This document shows, piece after piece, positions 26,001 through 38,000 of a stretch of DNA of 64,000 nt. Origin of the DNA: Ignelater luminosus. Its lineage: Eukaryota > Arthropoda > Insecta > Coleoptera > Elateridae. Every line of letters begins with the position of its first letter. The stretch's first letter is position 1. Location of the stretch: NCBI GenBank assembly GCA_011009095.1, contig VTPC01001902.1, positions 62,001-126,000 on the forward strand, read 5' to 3'. A program made the position numbers and the translations under genes. The notes under the pieces were generated by a model. The model was not told where the DNA came from. It saw nothing but the letters and a program-made list of their open reading frames with translations, and ran no database searches.

Positions 26001-29000
26001 ATAATGTATCTGACTGCCGTAATGTATGTACACTGCTGTTCATAATTATTTGAACAAAGATAGAAGCTTGCTTAATCAAAGTATAAAATTCTTGATACAA
26101 TTTATCATTATTTGGCAAATGAACTGTGTAAATATACTTTAAATTTAATGTAGTATTTGAAAATGTGATACAAGTTTAAAACCTAGAACTCAAGTTACTA
26201 GGCCTTAATTTTGTTGATTTAACAGCTTTCTATACTTTTTAAGGTATACAGGCATTTGAATAATTATAAATGACAGTGTACATGATGGAAAGACTCAGAT
26301 TATAAAAGATAATATTCAGTTATTAGAATGTCCAAGTGAGTCACTGAACATTATCATAGTAACAATGATAACTAATAATGTAAAATACGTAAAACTTTAC
26401 ATACAGTATAACTCAGTTATAGCATACCAACTGGGACCAAAGGAAAGAGTAGCTTATAACCAAGATTTCAAGTATGTTACAACAGAAATATAAAAGTGTG
26501 TATGTTATAAATCAAATATCATTAAAGTTTATATAGAAGTAGATCAGGACCCGCATTATAAGTATGCTACAGTCAATTATGTTATATCAATGTATGTAAT
26601 AGGCATGTTACACTATATAATTGCTTTCCAAGCAAAACAAGGCAAACATTTTTTTTTTGTAGTGTAACTTTTTATTTTATTTCTAAGATAAAGTGAATAA
26701 TTTTTAATTAATGCAGCAATATACAATGTAATATCTCTTGGAAATTAACTGGTATCCAAGATTGAAAACAAAATGTTGAAATGCATGAAGAGAAAAAATT
26801 TCATCTAGATGATAACAAAATATCTCTTTTTTATATATACACTTATCTACAAGGAAAATGTATCTAAAAATATAATCATCAACTATTAAGGCAGTGACAT
26901 GAAAAATGTATCTAGTATGAAGTTAGTGCTTCAGTACTTTGATAGGCCTTGTTAAAATCATAATGAAGTGAAACTGATGTGTAAAATTAAGAAATAAAAC
27001 AATTTATAAAATAGCAATTACGATCTTGCTATGAAGATATATCTCGAAACATGTGCAAATGTGGTCACTTTCATTTTATGCAACACAGATAATACAGTTG
27101 TCCGGTTGGGTAATACTTGATTTCAGAGTTTATGAAAGTTTTGGTAAAAATTCAAGTAGCAAAAAATCTATTATTACACAACCCAAGGACTGTATTGTTT
27201 TCTCACAGGTGCTTTTCTTTTCTAGATTCGAAAACATGTATTGAAAATTTTTAGAGATCTTTTTTATTTGGATGTATAATAATTATATTACCAATTAAGA
27301 TATTTTTCCTTTCCTTATTTTAATAATCAATCTATTTTCAACATTTTAAAACATCTTTTGTTTTTATAGATTGAAATGTATTATGCTACTATGCATTTAA
27401 TGTATCTTATTAACATTATTTACAGTGCAATATAAATTCCTTCACACCTTTCTTTTGAAGCATTTACTGATGATCTAATAATGTTTAACGGTAAAATAAA
27501 AAAATGTTATTAGTAAGACCTATAAATGATGTGCATGAAAAAGCTAAAAGTTGTTAATAAAAGCCAGAAAATCTATAAAACAATTTACCTACTTTGCTTC
27601 AAGAGATTGGATTGTGTCTGACATAGACTGCGTTTTAGCTTCTAGCTTGGCAATAAGTTCGGTCTTATGTTTAAGGGACCCCTCGCATTCCTGAAATAAG
27701 CCACTTTATATACTATCATCAGTCTTCTTGATTGCATTCTTATTTCCTTTACATATAGCATTTTTTGCTACATTCTAATAAACTAAAACAAAACAAAATA
27801 AAAAAGAAACATTTAGTTCATAGATTTATATCAACATAGGAAATAATTTTATTCTGCAAATCATATGAACCAAATGCAACATATTAAAGACTTTAAATAT
27901 ACTGGGTCCCACATTATTCTCAACTGAAATAAGATTAACAATAATATTAAATATAAATATTTCTAAAATACAATTTTTTAAAATTGACAGAAAGCACAGA
28001 ATTTTATTACACAAATTTCTTCAGTTTTCAATTTCAGTAACTTCATTACCTTCTTGTTTGACAATAACAAATTCTTTAGTTTCAAAAGCTGCTACATTCT
28101 CAGATTCTGTAGTAACATGACTTTCATTTGCATTTGTATTTGCATTTGCTTTAGTAACTTCCAGGTTACCACTATTACAATTAGCAGCTTCTGAACTTTT
28201 ACTATCTTTTGATTCAGTTTTAGACGTGGTTGTAAATTTTTTATCGAATGATGTGGGCCTTTTTTCAAATGATTTCCTATCACGATTGGAATCTTTAATT
28301 AAATGATTATATTTTTCGAGATTATTGAGGATTTTGCCGATTTGACCAGCTTTAGCTTGTAGACGACTCACCACTTCTCCCTTCTGGGTCAATTCCATTT
28401 CACATTCCTATAATTATTTGATATTTCAATATTTTTACTATCTACTTTCCATGCATTAAAACTAATTACATAACATTACACATAAAGAAAAACAAAATAA
28501 ACCTAACATAGCCAATATTAAAAGTAAACATTCACACTAATTGTTCCCAAATGCATTTTGTATATAAGAAATAACAAGCAATACAATGAAGCTCAATTAT
28601 CCACATCTTCCTTAGTAAAGTGCAGTACTATCTGAAATTATGTCACTTCTACATCAAAACATACAAGCTGTACATAAAAAATCATTTACAATTAACTAGA
28701 TTAAACGAACATTAATTAACATTGCTTTGGATAATCAAGCTTTTATTTTTGACTCTTAACACTTTCTCAAGAACCTGGCAAAACATTCTTTAACCTAGAA
28801 GAAATGATACCATTATGTCATACAGCAAAACAAATTTCTGACAAATTATTTTAAATATTGTCATCGAAGGCCACACATTATACCTATTTAAAGAGTATCA
28901 TTAGGGCTTTTCATGTACTAATGATAATATATGTTACTCTCATTTGTTGTTCAGTAGAACTTTCTTAAAAAATGCTCAGGGACCTAAGAAAGCTGTGTTC

Positions 29001-32000
29001 TTTCATATTCAGGTATTGGTTTATAAAATATTCAGAATGAATCATTTTAAAATGGATATTGAATATGACTGCTTCATAACTACTTTGATAAAAGTAATTA
29101 ATCTTGTAAAATAATGGTAATTCAGATAATTATTGTCTCATATTATCTCCGTAAAGTCATGGAAAAAGTTATCTACCTTGAATTTCTCTACTGGAAAACA
29201 TAACAGGGTGGTTGACCAATTTTTTTTTACATGTGAAATTGAAAGTAATTAACAAAAACATTCCCATTGTTTCGACACGTGAAAACACCTCCCACCAGAA
29301 ACATCATGCCTGATGTAGAATTGTATCATATCGTCACAAGATTGCTTGAGTACATTTATTATCCTATAACAGAGATTGCTTTATCTTGGTTTGGATTAAA
29401 AACCAAAATTTTTTCATTGATGTTTCAGCACAAAATTCATTATAATTCATTACCTGGAAAAGTTAAAGTTTTCATATGATATGTAACAAAACCAGTTTGG
29501 AACAGTTTTTAAACAAGTAGGAAGTTTGCAACATGAGCACTACTAGCAAATTCATAAACTGTATGAGTTCAAAAAAGACACTTTACATTTGAGTTATTAG
29601 TAATATTCTTTGCATGATTGTATTAAAAAATGCAGATTAAAAAATCAAGTTGGCTAGGACCGTTAAGTGCATATAATGAATTCTTTATGCCATTGATATG
29701 GCATTATAATATCAATATGTCGAATTTAATGCAAATGTTTATAACTGTCAACTTTTGACATGAACAGCGAGTTGTAAAGTGTCAAGTTTAGAGTCTGTCA
29801 TGCAAGAAAAGTTTTAATTTTAAGATAAATAAAGAGGAATAAATTAAAAACCCTTCATGTTTACACACTATCTACAAAAAATATCTACACCCTCTCTATT
29901 AGTTGTGATTTTTGGGTATATATATATATCTGATCTTTCTTCTAATGTATCTTTGGTATAATGAGCTGATGCAAGATCAAGTCCATGTATAGATAGATAT
30001 AAGCAAATTTGAATTTATGTTCAGATTTCATTTCCCATACATTATCCTTATTGTTCAAACTGTAAAAAATATTATTTGGAAAAGTTGTACAGAATTGAAA
30101 GGTGTTAAATACGAAGTCACAGCCACTTACTGCAAAAAAAAAGTCTTTAACCTGTTAAAGACAAAAATAATATTCTGGGTTTGAATAGTTACCATGAATA
30201 AAAATAATAAATAATTGAATATAATATGTCAGATGAATATTATTGTAATAAATGTTGATAATAAATTAAACTTTAATTAACTGCCTGTATATTTTATTAA
30301 AGAAACTACTATAAGTTTCAATTTAACCGACTTTTCCCAGTTTTATTCTACCACCCTGTGTATTACAAATGGGCCATTACAATACATTTCTTACTGACGA
30401 GTAAATGACTAGAATCTGAAAATTCAAAAAAGTTTGAAACTTCGTCTTGATGTAGAATAATATCCCCTAATAACTTATCCAGTTTTTGTTGCTGCCAAGA
30501 TTTGGTTTTAAGGGATGAAACATACACAACTTAAAAATTTAAAAAATTGCAAAATTGCATCTAAAATACCATGGAATGTATTAATAACGCCTTTAATGTT
30601 TGTTGCTGCTTCAAAGAAATTTAAAGGCATTTCACTTCTTATACCCTCGACACACTGAGAGTTTAATTGTCATTAAAGTAAATGACCATTTAGATAAATT
30701 ACCATTTCTATTGCTAGCAGACATACACTAACCAGTATTAAAATTGTGAGTTTGCATAGTGATGTGACATTGGCGCACGACAACTTATGATTTTGACAAA
30801 TATAAACAACAACTTAACCTCGCTTTTTCTTCAATGAAACGTTTTAACATTTGAATTTAAATGGACACAAATGGGTTTTTTATTTATAATTAAAAACATT
30901 GTAAAATAACATATATAATATTATTACCTGTTGAACTCGTAGAACGTTGTCATATATCAGCTGAGTGTGAGCGGCCATAAGTATTCATACCCCACAAAAT
31001 TCAAAAATTAAGGGGATGTTTACCAACAACTGCAGATTGTGTTTCTCAAAACGACATCGGAATTTCAATCACCATTTCGTATAAATGGTGTTTTAAATGA
31101 TCATTAAGAAAATGATGAAGTGACATACACCAAAATAAATTCCCAATTTAGGGTTAGTGATCATTAAACTCTCAGTGTGTCGAGGGTATTAGAATTGCTT
31201 GGAAACAGCAGCAGGCATTAAAGTCGTTATTAATACATCCAATGATATATTTAGATGCAATTTGGTAATTTTTTAAATTTTGAAACCCCCTTTAAAGGGG
31301 TGTTTCCATCCTTAAAATTGCTGTGATGCAACAACAGGCATTACAGATACTATTAATGCATCCCACAGTATATGTAGATACAATTTGGTAATTTTTTTAA
31401 TTTTGAACTTATTTCTTTGAAGAGGTGTTTCACCCTTCAAAACCAAATTTAGGTAGCAACAGAAACCAGATAATTAATTAGAAGATGTTACTCTACACTC
31501 AAATGAAATTTCAAATTTCTTTTAAATTTCTGTGTTCTGACCATTCCTTTTCTTGAAAAGCATGTCGTATAACAATTCTTTGCCCATTTTTCATCATTCT
31601 ATCACTCACAGCAATATGACCAATTATACCCCCTAACATCCTGTATATTCTTCAAGTGACAGTTGCATCCTTGCTTAAAAAGTAATCAATTTGTTTTAAC
31701 ATTCGTTTCCAAGCATTTTAATTGGATTACAACTTGAAAATAATAGTTATGAAACAGTCTATAGTTACACTAGGTCTGTTCGTTTGGATTACACTGCTTA
31801 CACTTTTGGCACCAAGTCGTTCAATTGGAAAGTGTAATGACTTGCACGATGTTTGTTTGAGTAAGTGTAAATGTACTGAGTGTAAAAAGTATATGCACTA
31901 AAGCGTTTGTTTCATTTCATATAAGTCATTACATCTAATTCACTTATCTTACACTCAAGTGTAAAAGTGGCATACGGTAAGAACGCTAATCACAAACAAA

Positions 32001-35000
32001 CAGGCCTAATGTTATTCAGTTAAGTCTTTTGAGGTTAAGAGGGACCAGCAAGTACTTACAATCAATGTTTGTTTTTTATTTTATTTTACAATCCAGGAAA
32101 TGATATTCTTTTTATAAAAATTAAACATGAGGTGTTTAATTAATTGTGCTTTAAATAGACCTTTCTTGGATTTGACTTTAATTAATAGTACATAAAAGCC
32201 AATTAATCTTCTTTATACACATTACTGTTGGTCTAATTGTAAGTTCCTTTTTCGAAAAAATATGATCACGATGAATATCTCTTTTCGTTGTATTGAACAA
32301 ATAGACCAAGTGGCAACTGTAGTTTGTAATGAAAGCATAGTACATAGGTGACTTCCAGTATGACAAACAATTGCCTTTTGAATGGTCTACCAGGGGCTTA
32401 CAGTAGGGTGGGGGAAGACAGAGCAAGTTTCTTGGTCAATACTAATCAACTTCTACTTCATTGTAATGTTACCATCCATGTACCTAACAACATAATTAAA
32501 CTGCCACAAATCATACCAGAAATAACCTATTTACTTCAAAGTCGATCAATGAATTTTAGACACACCAAATTTTTTATGTATATCTATTATATGCTTTCAC
32601 TACAAACATGATTTTTTTCTTGTACTTGATGATAGGATAAAATACAGTCACAATTAGGACTAAAATACAAAATATCAAAATGACTTCAATCAAGTGAGAA
32701 ATCAAGACAGTACTATCTCTGCCAAATAGACACTATTGGAAAGACTTTTATTACACAAGTCAAAGACAACTTGTAATAGCCTTAACTCAAGCAATTTTCT
32801 CATCTGTTTATCTGCACCAAGTTTTGATATAACAATTTATACTGTTCTAAACTTGGTATTTTTTTTAGAGTATTTGTATATTTCTCTAAATACTTTTATA
32901 TTTATTCACTCAAGCTTGAGAAAAATTAATTGACAAAAGCCGAATCTACACAAGATTTTTAGTACGATTTAATTCTCTCTGTTTAAGGTTAGGTTTTTGA
33001 CATATAGTGTCATTATTTTAAATTAGAAATCTGAAAACTAACATCGTTGTCAATGACATCTATAATATAAATCGGTGTCTTAAGAAGAAACATGCAATTC
33101 AACTAATTAGAACATTAATCATGTGATAACTATGTATTTTAATTTTACTATCAAGCTCGAGTGAATGAATAATAGAGTAACAATGTAACAGATGAATTTG
33201 TCAATATTAGAGTTAGGACATGGATGTCAAAATCTCCTTCTAAGCCAAATTGAATTTTGTACAGTGGAAATAAATTCTTTTTTTTTTTCGAGCATATAAC
33301 ACACATTTTGATATTTGTGACTGACATTGAAGTTCATCATTTTTTTACAGTAAAAAAATGTTTACATGGTTACTAATACAATGTTATAATATTTCAATAC
33401 GCCTGTGTACAAATGTCAAATTTAAAATTTAAACATTCTGTGAGTTTAAATTTTAATTTTTAATTAATGTGCCTTGGCAACAAATATACTCAACATAAAA
33501 AGACTTTGTTCTACTCCTTGCAATATAATATACTAATTTGCAATGATTTTATGAGGTAATATACCATAGGGGAAAATCAATAACTAAGCTATGATGCTAA
33601 ATTTCGTGAAAATGGTAAATAATTTGACATTTGTCAAAGTTAATCTCAGAATTTACAGTAAATTGATGCTTTTTCTTGTTTTGTGTGAATGACAACAAAC
33701 AAAAGATTTTGTTCGATATCCATGCACTATCATTGCTCAGAGAGTCAGCCTTTTTTGCAGCACTTGACTTGCACCTCATGCTTTAAATTTCAACTTCACG
33801 CCTAAAATTCACAATTCATGTCAAGTCAAAATTTTGGGTTAGTTTACTGATATTTAGAGATAAAAAATTAAACTATCTTTTTAAATTTAAATTTAGCTTA
33901 TTCAAATTTGTAGATAGTGATTAAATTTATGTTCCTGTTTTGAAAATAGTATGTAGTTTTTTGTAAAGAATTTATAAAATATTCCACACATACATTTTTG
34001 TAAAAGTCTCTCGAGATTGTAATTTGCAAAATGTTCAAAATTTGACGTAATTTAATGTTTTTTGTAAAAGTGAAGTAAATCTGTAGGGTAGACTATAATT
34101 AATTATGTAGAATTATGTATACTAAGTAGATGCAATAGGGATTTTTTGCAAGTCAAATTATAAAACACAGTATGATAACATCTTGGTTGCTTATCAATGC
34201 TGCAATAGAATACATCTTATTGTTCTAAACTACCTTTTTGACTGAATGTCATATTTATTAACATACTTGTGACATTTTAGGTTTTTACCTCCCACTACTT
34301 TCCCACCAGTTTCGCGCACGCAGTTATTGCAACGGAGGGGCAAATGCATCGTGCGAATGAGTACATCAAATATAATTATTTTATTTTGGTTAGCTTTGTT
34401 GAATTATACTACTACTATTATTTATTTATCTTTTTGCAGAATCTAATTACATTTTTCGTTTTTTTTGTGTTAATTAATATAAATATATATTTATATTTGT
34501 TTTTTTAATTCAGTTGACGTTATTTGATTTGATTTGATCGAAAATGAGTAAAAACCGCATTGCTCGTGGTTCATTTCGTATGTCGTCGTCCGCATGGCCC
34601 GCCTACCGATACGCATCATTGTTACTGAGGGTTGATTTTCAAATTCCTACCTAAAATGTCACAAGTATGTTTATTAATGTTATTGTATATATGACATGCA
34701 AAACTCCCTATTGACAATTCTAGACATTTTCCAATGAGAACTTGACTATTTCTGTAATTATCTCCATCTTTTAAAATGAGTAGTTTTTAACTAAGCCAAG
34801 TTCTCACAATTTTGCACAAGGCATTTAAACACATAAGTGTATGAAGACACAGATTCAATGTCCATTTAACATTTAGATTCAAACATCCATTTGACATTTA
34901 GAATTTATGAATCCAAATTTCTAAGAATGCCAACTCCCCAAAACATTAATATACAAAGTGTTCCAAAGAAATTTTGACATTTGTGTCTTAACTCTAACAA

Positions 35001-38000
35001 AAGATTGGCATTTAGGAACTCTACTAAACACCACTTGCTCTGGCAATACAACAAATAACAAATAATTTCTCTATATCAATGCACTATTGAAATTAATGAA
35101 ATAAAACTACCTAAATATGATATCAAGTTATCATATTTTGCACTAGTGGTTATTCATATCTTGAGAGATACCACCATAATATACAGGGTGGTCCAAGATT
35201 TCGCTTTAGTAAGATAATAGCATTATGTTAGGAAATAGAAACAAATTGAAAGCAGAAAGCAACATAATGCCTCTGGAAGCATAGCCTAAAAATATTTTGA
35301 ACTATATAGGGTGTTCGACTTTGTGGCAGCATCTTACTTTATTTTTCAAATGGAACACCCTGTATATTACTTCATTTTTGGATTCCCTATTACATTTAGA
35401 TTCATTTTTATTAACCATATGTTTGGTCTAAATTGCGCCGTTTTCGAGATATTTAATATGTTTTGAAAAAATTTAGTTTTACATTGTTTTAGAAATTTTG
35501 AATACCTCTGGAACTAAATAGGATACGAAGATATGGTTTGATCATTGTGTCAAATATGGGTTGCTACATTGATTGTGTTACCAATGACTTTGTTAAAGAT
35601 TACTATGGTCCCATTATGGATCATTAAAAATGAAGATCTTCAATCATGGATAACTTGATATTTTTAAATAGAACGATATGAGAATTTTTGTTTAATCAGA
35701 CTTAAAATTTAATTTTCTTTCATTTTTATTTAATGGTCTTTGGGTCTATCTGCGGTGGTTTAAGGGTTATTTTATAAAAACGCTAATTTTGTTAATTTAA
35801 ATAACCATATTTAGTAAAGAGGGCTGTGTTTAGAAACAGTAGTTGCAACTAACATTTGAATTATGCATATGTACATGTACATTTATATTTTCTTTTGTGT
35901 TTTGAACAAAACAAAAGAAAGGGATTCTAGCAATTTTTAACAAAACAGTACTTACTACTACATTACATGTTGCAGGTCATCTTACAAGGCCATGACGACC
36001 AATTCATCGTCAATATGTATTATGAAGATGGTTTGTAACGTGACGAATGCGCTGGTGCGCCATCGTGTTGAAAAATTACTGTATTTTTTAAGCACAGCCC
36101 TCTGCTTACAAAATACAATACAACAAAAGGCACTATGTTGCTTTCTGCTCTCAATTTGTTTCTACTTCCTAACATAAAGCTATTATCTTACTAGAGCGGA
36201 ATCTTGGACCACCCTGTATAAATAATATAATGACACAAACACAATCTTCCCAAATATATAAATATTATGTAAGCATTGACTATTGTACCTCCGTACAAAA
36301 AAAATATTAATTTTTGATCACAATATCTATTGCTAGTCTCTATTCAGGGACTCTGTGTTACTATATAGAATGCAAAACTGGCTGTATTTAATAAAAGTCA
36401 AGTAATAATCTAATTCAAACTTTGAAATATTATTAGGCTCTTAATAATTCTGTAAATCACTTGGATGTTCAGAAGTTTTTGGTAAAAACATGATAATTTG
36501 ACACCATATTTATATGGTCACACAAAAGAATATGCAATTCTAAATTATATTTCTTTTTTCTAGGATTTCAAGTTGCTGTATAAAAAGTTGAAACACACCA
36601 TGCATGTATTACACTTAAAACTGAATGGAAAAATTAATTTTTAAATTTTTACAACTGCTAATACCTTGTACTAGAGTAATTACCGTTTTTGGTGACATAA
36701 ACCAAAAACTGTTAAATGTCACAATATTGAATTGTCAGTGACATTTGTAAATTTGTTGAGAATGTCCAATATTGGTAATAAAAGGGCTCTACATGCCTAA
36801 GCTCAAGAAATAGTTTGCAATACATTGTACTACATGCAAACAACTTTTCCTGATGAATGTTTAGCAAAGATTAAATAATGTGTTTTTGAATGCATGAAAG
36901 TATCGATAAAAACTATCAAAAGAATTTTAAGACAATGTAACAGTTACCTACTAATTTAGAGGACTACAAATTGAATGATATCAGAAATATAATCTGCAAT
37001 TTTCATCTCACTGAAAGATGTAGAGCAGGGGTCCCCAACACTATGCCCGCGGGCACCATGGCGCCCGGCTACCGTTTTACGTGTGCTCGTCGCTGTACGA
37101 CCACGATAAAAAAAATTTGTTCTCAATAAAATGTTATGTAAAAATATTTTGACATTTTTTTTTAATATTTAGTAATGAATTAGAATTAGAGAAATATACG
37201 CGTATTTATTTTCTTATTTAGGGGATTTTCTAACAAACGTCAGCAATATAAGATTTACAGTTGTCAGATAACATCATCAGAAGAAGAATACATGCCATTT
37301 CAAAAGACATGCAAACTCCGTTAAGAAGTAATTTGGAAATATATGACTGGTCCTTACTACAATTTGAAGAGTCAGCAGATTTATCAGACACAGCACAGTT
37401 AGCAGTCATGGTGAGAATGGTATTTAGTAACTTTACTGTAAAAGAATCTACTGAAAATATTACCGAAGAAAGGACAAACAACAGGTGAGGAAGTCTATAA
37501 CGTATTTAGAGCATAATTATGCAGAGTGGATAGATATGCCTCTGCACATGCTGTCAGCGATAACTACAGTAATGGTTAGTAATATCGATGAATTTGCAAG
37601 AAAGATAAATCATTTCCAAACTTTATGTCCTATCGCTGTATTATCCACCAGGAAGCTCTGTGTGTTAGAATACTATCCTTCGGACATGTCATGAAAGTAG
37701 TTACAAAAATAGTAAACTTTATTCGAGCAGCCCCTTTGCAACACCACCTTTTCAAGGTCCTACTAGAAAATCCTGAAGATTCTGATTTTATTTTGCATAC
37801 TGAAGTACTTTGACTCAGTAAATGCAAAGTTCTTACAAGATTTGTAAATTAAAATGAAGAAATAGAAAATTATCTCAATACCAAAAATTTTATTGAACTA
37901 ACGGATTCTTGCTGGCTGGTGGATTTGGGTTTTAACACAGCCATAATGGAAAAATTGAATTATTTAAACTAGGAGCTGCAGGGAAAAGACAAACATATTA

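Noticed and set aside
29267-29479. 70-aa frame inside the possible 29204-30358 element
   Set aside because: No transposase motif; not supported as a gene.
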